DNA of 64,000 nucleotides from Hahella sp050299855. Lineage in GTDB: Bacteria; Pseudomonadota; Gammaproteobacteria; Pseudomonadales; Oleiphilaceae. Position 1 is the stretch's first letter; every line of letters begins with the position of its first letter. Location: positions 62,001-126,000 of the forward strand of contig JBNKWQ010000042.1 of the NCBI GenBank assembly GCA_050299855.1. Reading direction: 5' to 3'. The position numbers and the translations under genes were made by a program. The notes beneath the pieces are model-generated. The model made no database searches. It was not told the DNA's origin and saw only the letters and a list, made by a program, of their open reading frames with translations. Shown here in pieces: positions 46,895 through 55,859 of this stretch.

Positions 46895-47062
46895 TATTTG
46901 CCCACCCTTTTTCGCAATCTTCGCTCTGGCTTTGTTTATTTTTTGACCAGTATAGCAGATGTCCTGGATACACGACCAAATCGATAAAGTATTTCGATTT
47001 CCCCGACTTGTACTTAACTAATGCCCATCCAGAAACACCGGTTTCCAGGCAGACACTAGCGC

Positions 47063-47174
47063 GGCACAAGGCTGTGCCACCAAAATCGACGGTGTAAAGC
47101 GTTGATTTTGGTGGCAAGGCAAAATCGCATTTTGGCTTTGCGACTTCCATAAATGGCAGGGAAGCCGTTTATGG
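47063..47174. repeat. Cluster of consecutive stem-loops (possible repeat element or ncRNA)
   Basis: Four stems follow one another: GGCACA/TGTGCC (47063-47078), a 15-bp stem with one G-T pair (47076-47090 with 47101-47115), GGCAAAAT/ATTTTGGC (47118-47136, one mismatch) and an 11-bp stem with one G-T pair (47147-47157 with 47164-47174). A frame of 88 codons crosses this region on the minus strand, but the hairpins argue against ordinary coding sequence. Confidence 0.6.
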
Positions 47175-47302
47175 ATGAAAACTAGCTAGGACCCCGATGG
47201 TGATGGGCCATAGCACCAGCCAAGCTTTTACTGTATATAGATAGATAACCATTGAACATCACCCATTTGATATAAAAAAGCCCAAACATCAACAAGATAA
47301 AC

Positions 47303-48472
47303 ATGACAGCAAATAGCGAAACAGCCCTTTCACGACAAGATAAAAGCTCCCTGGCCCAGCGCGTCACGATCATCGGTATGATTCTGGATATAGCATTGGG
47401 CTCACTGAAAATTATCGTGGGCTCACTGGCCCATTCTTATGCCCTGATTGCTGACGGTATTCACTCTTTTACGGATGCCGGTAGTGATATTATGGTGATA
47501 TTGATTACTCGCTATTCCCATCAGGAGCCGGATGAAGATCATCCTTATGGACATGGCAAGTTTGAAACCCTGGGCACGGTTATCCTGGGCAGCCTGCTGA
47601 TCGCAATTGCCGGTGCAATGGCCTATGACAGTGTCACCCGCCTGCTGTTCGCACAAGCCACTGTGATACCCGGTAAGTTGACACTATTTGCCGCTGCACT
47701 TTCCATCATTGGTAAAGAGTGGATATTCCGCTACACCCTCAAGGTAGGGAAGCGACTCAATTCAGACCTGATTATAGCCAATGCCTGGCATTCCCGTTCC
47801 GACGCCCTATCTTCCGTGGTTGTATTGGTGGCATTAATTGGTGCGATTCTAGGGTACCCATGGCTGGATGCCGTGGCGGCAATCATAGTAGCGGCTCTGG
47901 TAGGTAAGATAGGCTGGCAGCTGGCCTGGAACAGTATGCAGGAATTGGTGGAAACCTCAGTGCCGCAGGCCAGGATGGAAGAAATTCGGTCAATCGTTTT
48001 GACTGTTGAGGGGGTCAAGGATGCCCATTATCTGCGAGGACGTTTTGTAGGGCCGGAAATCGTTCTTGATCTTCATCTCCAGGTGGAGCCCACCATCAGC
48101 GTTTCAGAGGGGCATCATATCGGCCTCTGCGTAGTATCTGCGCTAAAGCAGAAAATCAAACATTTATCCGACATTACGCTGCATATAGACGCCGAGGAGG
48201 ACGGTAGCCTGGAGGAACAGCTGGCGACTGTTGCCAAGCTGCCCCAGCGACAGGAAATCGCCGATTTGTTGACTGACCGCTGGCAAAAAATATTACCCGA
48301 AAACGCAATTAAGCGCCTTATGCTTCATTACCTGCGGGATCAGGTCCATATTGAAGTCATGCTGAATCATATGGGAACCCCGGCACCTTCGGAACTTCGT
48401 ACAATGATGTTGGCGGCGGTTGCAGATCTTCCCTGGGTAGGGTCTATGATAGTCTGGCAGCAGGCTGACTAG
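47303..48472 (+). CDS. Cation diffusion facilitator (CDF) transporter
   Basis: This 389-residue metal/proton antiporter has six predicted membrane helices. Helix 2 contains SYALIADGIHSFTDAGSD and helix 5 contains ANAWHSRSDALSSVVV, each with the HxxxD or DxxxD-type metal-site residues. Between them lies DEDHPYGHGKFETLG, a conserved CDF segment. The C-terminal cytoplasmic domain is about 180 residues, longer than in the basic FieF type. Substrate (Zn, Fe, Cd or Mn) is not predictable here. Confidence 0.93.
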   Translation: MTANSETALSRQDKSSLAQRVTIIGMILDIALGSLKIIVGSLAHSYALIADGIHSFTDAGSDIMVILITRYSHQEPDEDHPYGHGKFETLGTVILGSLLIAIAGAMAYDSVTRLLFAQATVIPGKLTLFAAALSIIGKEWIFRYTLKVGKRLNSDLIIANAWHSRSDALSSVVVLVALIGAILGYPWLDAVAAIIVAALVGKIGWQLAWNSMQELVETSVPQARMEEIRSIVLTVEGVKDAHYLRGRFVGPEIVLDLHLQVEPTISVSEGHHIGLCVVSALKQKIKHLSDITLHIDAEEDGSLEEQLATVAKLPQRQEIADLLTDRWQKILPENAIKRLMLHYLRDQVHIEVMLNHMGTPAPSELRTMMLAAVADLPWVGSMIVWQQAD

Positions 48473-48500
48473 TCTGCTCGGCACTTTAGCACTCACGGAA

Positions 48501-48614
48501 TATCAGTTACTTTCTAAATCACATCAGTACTTTCTAAATCACGTCAGTACCTTCCAGATCACATTAGTACTTTCGAAATCACATCAATACTTGCGGACTT
48601 ACATCAGTATTATG
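48501..48614. repeat. Imperfect tandem repeat, about 5.5 x 20 bp
   Basis: Units of 20 bp start at 48501, 48521, 48541, 48561, 48581 and (partial) 48601, with consensus ACATCAGTACTTTCTAAATC. Units 1 and 2 are closest; later units diverge. It lies between the convergent CDF transporter and DUF4126 genes and is the longest array in the window. Confidence 0.9.
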
Positions 48615-48662
48615 CCCTGACCGTGCCATGACAGTCTGGGCGATAAATTCAAAATCAGATAA

Positions 48663-49490
48663 CTAGGCTCCTATAATACGAGCCTTTTCCTTATCGAATT
48701 CTTCTTGGGTTATGACCCCTGAGTCGAGTAATTGTTTCAGTTTCGCCAACCTGCTAAACCTGTCCTCTATCGCACCATCGCCTGCGGGCTCGCCTGACCT
48801 TTTAATCAAACCGTCCATGTTGAAATCCGTTATCTGAGGCTTTTGCGGTTTCTCCTTAGAGGACTGCTCCTGAGGGGGAGGATCCACAAGGCCAAGAAAT
48901 TGGCCAACCCTGGACAACACACGTTTGATAAAACGCCACAGCCTCGGCAATAGCCAGACTGCCAGCAATAAAAACAAACTGAGTAATAGAATAAATACCC
49001 AGGGATGATTTAACGCCGTCCACAGCCCACCCAGCACCATCAGGTCTTCCAAAATTGAAGCGGACCAGTTGGTGACAGGCTCCGGCGAGGTATTGATCGC
49101 CAGCCGGGTCCCTGCCTTGGTCAGATGTGAGGTGGCGGCAACGCCTCCTCCGACGATACCTGCTGCTATCGACATTGCCGGTGCGACATCTCCTACCGCG
49201 CCAGCGGCCAACAGCGCCCCTGCAGGAATACGAATAAAGGTGTGCAATACGTCCCAGCCGCTATCTACTCCTGGCGTCTTATCAGCAATAAACTCGATAA
49301 AGTACATAAAACCCGCCGCTACGATCACCAGCGGATCCTGCAGTACCTGCAAGTCTGCAGGCAACGCGATATTGCCACTGGCGCCACCGAGCCCCAGCAC
49401 CAATAAGGCGGCATAAAGATTAATCCCACTGGCCCAGGAAACTCCCATCGTCAGAGCGATAGTAGACACCAGCGCTTCATAGCCTTCCAT
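48663..49490 (-). CDS. DUF4126 membrane protein with C-terminal SHOCT domain
   Basis: The 275-residue protein begins with a DUF4126 region (VSWASGINLYAALLVLGLGG, FIEFIADKTPGVDSGWDVLHTFIRIPAGALLAAGA), with several helices plus a further hydrophobic stretch near 165-190. It ends with a SHOCT domain (RLAKLKQLLDSGVITQEEFDKEKARIIG), a short helical module seen in many bacterial membrane proteins and thought to mediate oligomerisation. The function is unknown. The DUF4126-SHOCT fusion separated by a charged linker is the notable feature. Confidence 0.85.
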   Translation of the reverse strand: MEGYEALVSTIALTMGVSWASGINLYAALLVLGLGGASGNIALPADLQVLQDPLVIVAAGFMYFIEFIADKTPGVDSGWDVLHTFIRIPAGALLAAGAVGDVAPAMSIAAGIVGGGVAATSHLTKAGTRLAINTSPEPVTNWSASILEDLMVLGGLWTALNHPWVFILLLSLFLLLAVWLLPRLWRFIKRVLSRVGQFLGLVDPPPQEQSSKEKPQKPQITDFNMDGLIKRSGEPAGDGAIEDRFSRLAKLKQLLDSGVITQEEFDKEKARIIGA

Positions 49491-49618
49491 TCAACACTCC
49501 TTAACTGACCTGCCTTGATCTACTTAATAAGTTGATAGATCAATAATGAAACCAATCCATTGTATGGTCACATACCTGCATTAGAACGCCAATCGCCTGA
49601 ATACAAGCTGAATCTGCG

Positions 49619-50368
49619 TTAAACACTGCGATACCACATCCAAAGAACACGCAATGCCAAAATCGTTAACACCCATTTAAACACTTGCTTGAAATGCTTC
49701 TCCGGCAATTTACCCAACACCGTCAACCCTACCTTGGTACCTATGTATCCCGAAACGACCATAGCAACCATCAGTGGCAGCCAAGGAAGAAAGGCAAAAC
49801 CGGCAAAGCCAAAAGCCACAATTTTAAGACTGTGCTGTAACGTCATACAGGAAGAAAAGTTTGCCGTATAAGCCCAGCGGTCTACGCCCGACCTACCCAG
49901 CCAGGCGGATACCAATGGTCCGGAGGCACCCACCAGCATGGTCGCAACTGTGGTTAAAAAGCCACCAGAAATCAGCCCTACAGGCGTTTTCCCAAGGCCG
50001 ATATCCGGCATCGGCACCCAACAAAGCCAGAGGATAAATAGCGAAACCAGCAGTGGGATCCAGGTTGGGTTCATGCTGGATAAAAGAAAAACCGCAACCA
50101 GAGAGGCGGCTACTGCCCCCATCATGAACCATCCAACAACAGGGTTCTGCCGATGTTTACGAGTTAACACAGCGCGGCTGGCATTAGACCCCAATTGCAC
50201 AATGCCGTGCACAGGAATCAATGCTAACGGAGGGAGAATGTCAGCCATCACCACAATCAGGAAGGAGCCGCCGCCGACCCCTAAGGCTGCGGAGAGAAAT
50301 GAGCCTAAAAAACCCGAAAATAAAAGTATTGCTACTTCGAGCTGACTAAGATCGCCAAACCATTCCAC
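49619..50368 (-). CDS. Sulfite exporter TauE/SafE-family permease
   Basis: This 249-residue membrane protein has the family opening LFSGFLGSFLSAALGVGGGSFLIVVMADILPP near residues 15-46 and the repeat-half motif GGFLTTVATMLVGASGPLVSAWL near residue 135, consistent with two four-helix halves. Family members carry small sulfur-containing or organic anions across the inner membrane. No metabolic neighbour points to a substrate. Confidence 0.9.
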   Translation of the reverse strand: MEWFGDLSQLEVAILLFSGFLGSFLSAALGVGGGSFLIVVMADILPPLALIPVHGIVQLGSNASRAVLTRKHRQNPVVGWFMMGAVAASLVAVFLLSSMNPTWIPLLVSLFILWLCWVPMPDIGLGKTPVGLISGGFLTTVATMLVGASGPLVSAWLGRSGVDRWAYTANFSSCMTLQHSLKIVAFGFAGFAFLPWLPLMVAMVVSGYIGTKVGLTVLGKLPEKHFKQVFKWVLTILALRVLWMWYRSV

Positions 50369-50476
50369 GGCAGCTTACCTTCGATGCATCTATACACGTC
50401 AAGACGGAACTTTCTACCATCGGCCTTAGGGTCTAGAAGCCAACAAAATGGTTTAACATACGCAACCGGCCAGGAA

Positions 50477-51961
50477 TCATAACAGGTCTTCCTGTTCTGT
50501 CAGTTCGTCCTGACCAGTCAAATTTTCAGGCAACTGCTTGCTCGCCCTGGCTCCTAGCTGCTTGAGTTTTTCCACCCGGGCAACCAGATTGCCTCTGCCG
50601 ACACTCAGTTTACTCATCGCGCCTTCGTATGATTTCTGGGTCTGCTCAAGGCGTGTACCGATATCCTGCAAATCCTGGGTAAAATTGACAAATTTGTCGT
50701 AGAGGTTGCCGGCCTGCTTGGCAATTTCCAAGGCATTCTGGGACTGATATTCATAGCGCCAGATGTTATGAATAGTCCTCAGTGTGGCCAGCAGTGTGGA
50801 GGGCGATACGATCATCACATTCTGTTCAAAAGCATCACTGAACAGGCTGGCATCCTGTTGTACGGCCACTGCAAAGGCGCCTTCAATGGGAACGAACAAT
50901 AAAACAAAATCCAGCGACTGCACGCCAACGGAGTCCTGATAATTCTTGCTCCCTAAATTTTTTACATGTTGACGCAATGAAACCAAGTGCTGCTTCAGAG
51001 CAGTAGTTCGGTCGTCGTCATTTTCTGCATTATGGTACTGTTCATAGGCGAGCAAACTGACTTTGGAGTCTACAATAACGGACTTATTATCCGGCAGGCG
51101 AATCACCACATCAGGCTGTAAGCGACGGCCATCCGCGCCGGTCTGGTTTACCTGCACGTCATATTCCTGGCCTTTGGTTAAACCTGAACGTTCCAGAATG
51201 CGTTCAAGCACCACCTCTCCCCAATTGCCTGCCGTTTTGTTTTCACCCTTGAGCGCGTTGGTCAGGGCAATGGCATCTTCGCTAATACGTTCATTGAGTC
51301 CTTGCAGCCGTTTTATTTCGCTTGCCAGGGAAAAACGCTGCTGGGATTCTTTTTCATACACATCTTCGATTTTTTTGCGGAAGTCTTTGAGCTGGTCCTG
51401 AATAGGACTCAGCACCTGCTTGATTTGCACTTCACTATGTTGAGACAGCTTTTGAGTGTTGGCTTCAAAAATACGATTAGCCAATAGCTGGAATTCCTGG
51501 GTCAACTTTTCCCGGGATTCTTCCAGCAGCTTCAGCTTTTCGGCATGATGCACAGATTCCTGTTGTCGCGTGGTTTGCAAAGTGGCCAGGTTGGTGCGGG
51601 CGTCATTGAGTTCAGCCTGAGTCGACTGTCTTTCCTGATGCAAGCTCTCCATACGGGATTCCAGCGAAGCAATCAATATCTGCCGGTCTTCCGCCCGGGC
51701 CTTGATGACAACATAGTCCTGACGTAGCTGATTGAGGTCCTGCAACAGGGCCGTGTATTGGTTTTCCTTATCGCTGCCGACGGTTTGTAACCGGGCAATT
51801 TCCTCGTCGCGCGCCCGAAGACTGTCCTCCAGCGCAGCAACTTCATTCCTTTGGTGTCTAAGATTCTTCCTTAACAACACTAAAGTCAGTGACAACAACA
51901 CCAACAGAGTGGTTAGGCCAACGATTCCCCATTCCATTTCGTCGACAGGCAGTCTGATCAT
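50477..51961 (-). CDS. rmuC: DNA recombination protein RmuC
   Basis: The 494-residue protein has an N-terminal membrane anchor (GIVGLTTLLVLLSLTLVLL), a long coiled coil (residues about 35-210), then the RmuC nuclease-like domain with AGNWGEVVLERILERSGL, QPDVVIRLPDNKSVIVDSKVSL and FVPIEGAFAVA. RmuC limits inversions at short repeats and is predicted to be an endonuclease-fold protein. It is of interest here because this genome shows many short repeats. It is separated from uvrB by 321 bp. Confidence 0.95.
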   Translation of the reverse strand: MIRLPVDEMEWGIVGLTTLLVLLSLTLVLLRKNLRHQRNEVAALEDSLRARDEEIARLQTVGSDKENQYTALLQDLNQLRQDYVVIKARAEDRQILIASLESRMESLHQERQSTQAELNDARTNLATLQTTRQQESVHHAEKLKLLEESREKLTQEFQLLANRIFEANTQKLSQHSEVQIKQVLSPIQDQLKDFRKKIEDVYEKESQQRFSLASEIKRLQGLNERISEDAIALTNALKGENKTAGNWGEVVLERILERSGLTKGQEYDVQVNQTGADGRRLQPDVVIRLPDNKSVIVDSKVSLLAYEQYHNAENDDDRTTALKQHLVSLRQHVKNLGSKNYQDSVGVQSLDFVLLFVPIEGAFAVAVQQDASLFSDAFEQNVMIVSPSTLLATLRTIHNIWRYEYQSQNALEIAKQAGNLYDKFVNFTQDLQDIGTRLEQTQKSYEGAMSKLSVGRGNLVARVEKLKQLGARASKQLPENLTGQDELTEQEDLL

Positions 51962-52282
51962 CCCGGATATTTCCTATTAATTTCTATGTAGTGACAACTT
52001 ACTGGGGCTAGCTTGCTATTTACAGGTGCTGGTTTTATTTGGTTGAGCTAGCTTGTGGTTAAAGCAAATTCGTAGCTGGAGTTTGTTTGCGGCCATAGCC
52101 AGGCGGTGGAGTTTATATTGTTCGTATTAGTTGTTCTTACTAGTCGTTCCTTTTGGCTGTTCCTTTGGGCCGTTCTTTTTATGGGCAACGGTCATTTACT
52201 TAAAGGCACATGCCGTATTTGGCACCTAAAGGTCCTATTTTGCAAATCGACTTGGCGTCTGTTAACGATTTGTCATCAGGTT
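51962..52282. other. T-rich rmuC-uvrB intergenic region with a 13-bp array
   Basis: No gene is supported; a 75-codon plus-strand frame (52106-52333) runs into uvrB and has no coding features. The region holds a 5 x 13 bp degenerate array at 52118-52182 and two copies of AGCTAGCTTG about 46 bp apart. It presumably contains the rmuC promoter. Confidence 0.5.
52118..52182. repeat. Imperfect tandem repeat, 5 x 13 bp
   Basis: Five 13-bp units start at 52118, 52131, 52144, 52157 and 52170. All share GTTC at unit positions 3-6, for example TTGTTCGTATTAG, TTGTTCTTACTAG and CTGTTCCTTTGGG. Confidence 0.75.
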
Positions 52283-54301
52283 CTAAATAGCCTTCAGGCC
52301 ATGCTCTTTCATTTTATGCAGTTGATCGCGTAGCTGCGCAGCTTTCTCAAACTCCAGGTTACGCGCCGCTTCATACATTGAGTCTTCCAGTTTTTTCATC
52401 ACCTTGGCGAAATCACCAGGGGATTTCGCTGCCGCAGCAAATTCATATTCAGCACTCCGCTCCGCCACTTTACGCTGCGCGGACTTTTTCTTGCTCCCCG
52501 GTGCGACGGCTCCTTCCATGATATCGGCAATGGACTTGGTCAGCCCTGTTGGGGTGATGCCGTTTTCTGTATTGAAACTGATCTGTTTCTCGCGGCGTCG
52601 CTCTGTCTCCTCAATGGCACGCTGCATCGAGCCGGTCATCCGGTCGGCATAAAGGATGGCTTTACCATTAACATTCCTGGCTGCCCGACCGATGGTCTGA
52701 ATCAACGATCTGTCAGAACGCAAAAAGCCTTCCTTGTCGGCATCCAGAATTGCAACCAGAGACACTTCCGGCATATCCAGGCCTTCCCGCAGCAGGTTGA
52801 TGCCGACCAGAACATCGAACTCACCCAGGCGCAGGTCGCGGATAATCTCCACGCGCTCGACGGTATCAATATCAGAGTGCAGGTAACGCACTCTTATTCC
52901 GTGTTCCATCAAAAAGTCTGTCAGGTCTTCCGCCATACGCTTGGTCAGCGTCGTCACCAGAACACGTTCCTGCCTTTGGGTACGCAGGTGAATCTGATCA
53001 AGGAGATCATCCACCTGGGTGGTCGCAGGTCGCACTTCCACTTCAGGGTCGACCAATCCTGTAGGTCTTACAACCTGTTCAACCACCTGCCCCTGATGTT
53101 CAGCCTCATACTTGGAAGGAGTGGCGGAAACAAACACCATTTGCGGGGCCAAGCGCTCCCATTCATCAAATCGCAAAGGACGGTTATCCATTGCTGAAGG
53201 TAGACGGAATCCATAGCTGACCAGGGTTTCCTTGCGGGACCGGTCACCTTTATACATCGCCCCCAGCTGTGGCACGGTTACATGGGATTCATCTATAAAC
53301 AGTAAGGCGTTCTTAGGCAGATATTCGAACAGTGTAGGAGGCGGCTCGCCGCTACCACGGCCAGAAAGATAGCGGGAGTAATTCTCAATACCGCTGCAGT
53401 ACCCCAACTCCAACATCATTTCCAGATCATAACGGGTTCGCTCTTCCAGCCGCTGTGCTTCCACCAGCTTGTGGTTTTGCCGTAAATGATCCAAACGCTC
53501 TGCCAGCTCAGTTTTGATGTGATCCGTTGCATCCAGAATTATCTGCCGGGGTGTGACGTAGTGGGTCTTGGGGTAAATAGAAGCCCGGGGTACTTTACGA
53601 TAGACCGAACCTGTTAAAGGATCAAACCAGGACAATGATTCAATCTCATCGTCGAAAAGTTCAATCCGCAGAGCCTCACTTTCAGATTCAGCAGGAAACA
53701 CATCGATGACATCTCCGCGCACACGATAGTTGGCACGGTGCAGCTCTATATCATTGCGGGTGTACTGCAGTTCAGCCAACCGGCGTACAATTGTGCGCTG
53801 ATCCAACCTGTCACCACGGTCCAGATGCAGCATCATCTTGCGATAGGACTGAGGATCACCCAGACCATAGATCGAAGAAACCGTCGCCACAATAAGAACA
53901 TCTTCCCTTTCCATCAGTGCCTTGGTGGCTGACAGGCGCATCTGTTCAATATGGTCATTGATGGAGGAGTCTTTCTCTATATAGGTATCAGATGCCGGCA
54001 CATAAGCTTCGGGCTGATAGTAGTCGTAGTAAGACACGAAATATTCAACGGCATTGTCCGGAAAGAATTCCTTGAACTCACCGTAAAGTTGGGCAGCCAG
54101 TGTTTTATTGTGGGCAAGCACAATCGTCGGACGCTGCACCTGCGCCACGACATTGGCCATAGTGAAAGTTTTACCGGAACCGGTAACACCCAATAACGTC
54201 TGATGGAACAATCCGTCCTCAAGCCCTTCCACCAGTTGCGCGATGGCGGTCGGCTGGTCTCCGGCCGGCTCATATTTTGATTGCAGTCTGAATTTTTGCA
54301 T
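52283..54301 (-). CDS. uvrB: Excinuclease ABC subunit B
   Basis: The 672-residue helicase-like damage-verification subunit of nucleotide excision repair. It has Walker A GVTGSGKTFTMANV near residue 40, the beta-hairpin YYDYYQPEAYVP near residue 95, FIDESH, VFVSATPS, motif V-VI LREGLDMPEVSL and QTIGRAARN. The C-terminal UVR motif (EDSMYEAARNLEFEKAAQLRDQL) contacts UvrC. I see no LexA-type box in the short upstream gap, but it is only 30-150 bp from the aminotransferase gene. Confidence 0.98.
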   Translation of the reverse strand: MQKFRLQSKYEPAGDQPTAIAQLVEGLEDGLFHQTLLGVTGSGKTFTMANVVAQVQRPTIVLAHNKTLAAQLYGEFKEFFPDNAVEYFVSYYDYYQPEAYVPASDTYIEKDSSINDHIEQMRLSATKALMEREDVLIVATVSSIYGLGDPQSYRKMMLHLDRGDRLDQRTIVRRLAELQYTRNDIELHRANYRVRGDVIDVFPAESESEALRIELFDDEIESLSWFDPLTGSVYRKVPRASIYPKTHYVTPRQIILDATDHIKTELAERLDHLRQNHKLVEAQRLEERTRYDLEMMLELGYCSGIENYSRYLSGRGSGEPPPTLFEYLPKNALLFIDESHVTVPQLGAMYKGDRSRKETLVSYGFRLPSAMDNRPLRFDEWERLAPQMVFVSATPSKYEAEHQGQVVEQVVRPTGLVDPEVEVRPATTQVDDLLDQIHLRTQRQERVLVTTLTKRMAEDLTDFLMEHGIRVRYLHSDIDTVERVEIIRDLRLGEFDVLVGINLLREGLDMPEVSLVAILDADKEGFLRSDRSLIQTIGRAARNVNGKAILYADRMTGSMQRAIEETERRREKQISFNTENGITPTGLTKSIADIMEGAVAPGSKKKSAQRKVAERSAEYEFAAAAKSPGDFAKVMKKLEDSMYEAARNLEFEKAAQLRDQLHKMKEHGLKAI

Positions 54302-54453
54302 CGTGGGAGCTTACACACACTTTCATCTAGATGGTAGAATTATGCCGTTTGCACCTGGTATTTCGTCAACCGTGGAAAACAAGTACTTCACGCCGTTACG
54401 ACATAGCAGCACGACTAACCTCCTTTCTTCTTCCGCTCAGCCAATATCGAGGA

Positions 54454-55647
54454 ATGACTTCTTTGGAAACTGCACTCTCTCGCCGCGTACAAGCTATTAA
54501 ACCGTCCCCTACCCTCGCTGTCACTAACCGCGCCGCTGAACTACGAGCCGCTGGTAAAGATATTATCGGCCTTGGTGCCGGCGAACCGGATTTTGACACA
54601 CCCGCCCACATTAAGGCCGCTGCCATTGACGCCATTAATGCTGGCCAGACCAAGTATACTGCGGTGGATGGCACGCCAGCGCTGAAGAAAGCAATTATTG
54701 ACAAATTTCAGCGCGACAATCAGCTGTCTTACCAACCTAACCAGATTCTGGTGTCTTCCGGGGGAAAGCAGAGCTTTTTCAATCTATCGCTGGCGCTGCT
54801 TAATCCGGGTGACGAAGTCATTATTCCTGCGCCTTACTGGGTTTCTTACCCGGATATGGTGCTGGTTGCCGAAGGCAAACCGGTCGTCATAGAAACCTCC
54901 GCAGAGGACCACTTTAAAATTACTGCAGAACAGTTAAAGGCGGCTATCACAGACAAGACCCGCCTGGTCGTACTGAACAGCCCTTCCAACCCTACCGGCA
55001 TCGCATACAGTGCCGACGAGCTGAAGGCACTTGGTGACGTCCTCGCCACCCATCCCACGGTCATGATTGCCACTGATGATATGTATGAACACACACTGTT
55101 CAGTGATGAGCAGTTCGTCAATATCCTGAGTGTTTGCCCTGAACTGTATGACCGCACTTTTGTGTTGAATGGTGTCTCTAAAGCCTATTCCATGACAGGT
55201 TGGCGTATCGGTTATGCCGCAGGACCAGCCAAGGTCATTGGAGCAATGAAAAAAATCCAGTCTCAATCCACCTCCAACCCTGCGTCTATTTCCCAGGCAG
55301 CAGCCGTTGCCGCCCTGAATGGTCCGCAGGAGTGTATCCGTGAAATGGTGACTGAATTCAAGAAGCGTCACGATTTTGTCGTGCAAAGCCTTAATGCCAT
55401 GGAAGGCGTCAGTTGCCTGCCTGCAGATGGCACCTTTTATGCGTTCCCGGGCTTTCAGGCAGCCATTGAAAAGTTGGATGGCGTTAATAATGATGTTGAG
55501 CTGGCAGAGTATCTGTTAAATAGTGTGGGTGTTGCTCTGGTGCCGGGTTCAGCATTTGGCGCTCCAGGTCACTTGAGATTGTCCTTTGCGACCAGCATGG
55601 AAAACCTGCATAAAGCCATGGAGCGCATCGCCCAAGCACTGATTTAA
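54454..55647 (+). CDS. Aspartate-type class I aminotransferase (PLP)
   Basis: From ATG 54454 the product has 397 residues (MTSLETALSRRVQAIKPSPT). It belongs to the fold-type I aminotransferases of the AspC subgroup I-gamma. It has AELRAAGKDIIGLGAGEPDFDTP, the LNSPSNPTG loop, the PLP-lysine motif GVSKAYSMTGWRIGYAAGP near residue 240, and a C-terminal LRLSFATS. It probably makes aspartate or a related amino acid. The frame is open 41 codons further upstream, but that stretch contains uvrB's promoter side and has no homology-like sequence. Confidence 0.93.
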   Translation: MTSLETALSRRVQAIKPSPTLAVTNRAAELRAAGKDIIGLGAGEPDFDTPAHIKAAAIDAINAGQTKYTAVDGTPALKKAIIDKFQRDNQLSYQPNQILVSSGGKQSFFNLSLALLNPGDEVIIPAPYWVSYPDMVLVAEGKPVVIETSAEDHFKITAEQLKAAITDKTRLVVLNSPSNPTGIAYSADELKALGDVLATHPTVMIATDDMYEHTLFSDEQFVNILSVCPELYDRTFVLNGVSKAYSMTGWRIGYAAGPAKVIGAMKKIQSQSTSNPASISQAAAVAALNGPQECIREMVTEFKKRHDFVVQSLNAMEGVSCLPADGTFYAFPGFQAAIEKLDGVNNDVELAEYLLNSVGVALVPGSAFGAPGHLRLSFATSMENLHKAMERIAQALI

Positions 55648-55653
55648 TATCGC

Positions 55654-55686
55654 ACTCATTTGGCGGTTAATAACTGCCAAATGAGT
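55654..55686 (+). terminator. Hairpin downstream of the aminotransferase gene
   Basis: A perfect 11-bp stem (ACTCATTTGGC with GCCAAATGAGT) closes an 11-nt loop that can pair further (GTT/AAC), 7 bp after the stop codon. It has no long T run. It lies directly before the second tRNA-Asn promoter. Confidence 0.6.
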
Positions 55687-55699
55687 CATATTCAAAGGC

Positions 55700-55728
55700 T
55701 TGACGTTCAGTATGGAGGTGATTAATAT
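55700..55728 (+). promoter_or_regulatory. Promoter of second tRNA-Asn
   Basis: TTGACG (55700-55705) and TAATAT (55723-55728) with a 17-bp spacer are the same hexamers and spacing as at the first tRNA-Asn, followed by a GC-rich ACGCGCCTC discriminator. Confidence 0.8.
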
Positions 55729-55746
55729 ACGCGCCTCTGAAGCAAT

Positions 55747-55822
55747 TCCCTGATAGCTCAGTTGGTAGAGCAAATGACTGTTAATCATTGGGTCGCTGGT
55801 TCGAGTCCAGCTCGGGGAGCCA
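55747..55822 (+). tRNA. tRNA-Asn (GTT), second copy
   Basis: This 76-nt gene is identical to the first tRNA-Asn except at position 5, where T replaces C (TCCCTGA), turning one acceptor-stem pair into a G-U wobble. CCA is encoded. It is a single-gene unit with its own promoter and a strong terminator 8 bp downstream. Confidence 0.96.
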
Positions 55823-55829
55823 AATTTCT

Positions 55830-55859
55830 AAAAAGGCCGTCTGTGACGGTCTTTTTTTT
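55830..55859 (+). terminator. Intrinsic terminator of second tRNA-Asn
   Basis: A 12-bp stem with one G-T pair (AAAAAGGCCGTC with GACGGTCTTTTT, 3-nt loop) is followed by further T residues, eight T in all. Confidence 0.95.

Noticed and set aside
46884..47150. 88-codon minus-strand frame overlapping the PilZ gene start
   Set aside because: It crosses several strong hairpins, overlaps the PilZ start and has no recognisable family. It is treated as part of a structured element rather than a gene.
6827..48614. Possible CRISPR arrays
   Set aside because: Repeats follow each other with no spacers, units are 13-21 bp, and no cas gene is present.
52106..52333. 75-codon plus-strand frame in the rmuC-uvrB gap
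   Set aside because: It is made largely of a 13-bp repeat and the complement of uvrB's 3' end, with no ribosome site or protein-like composition.
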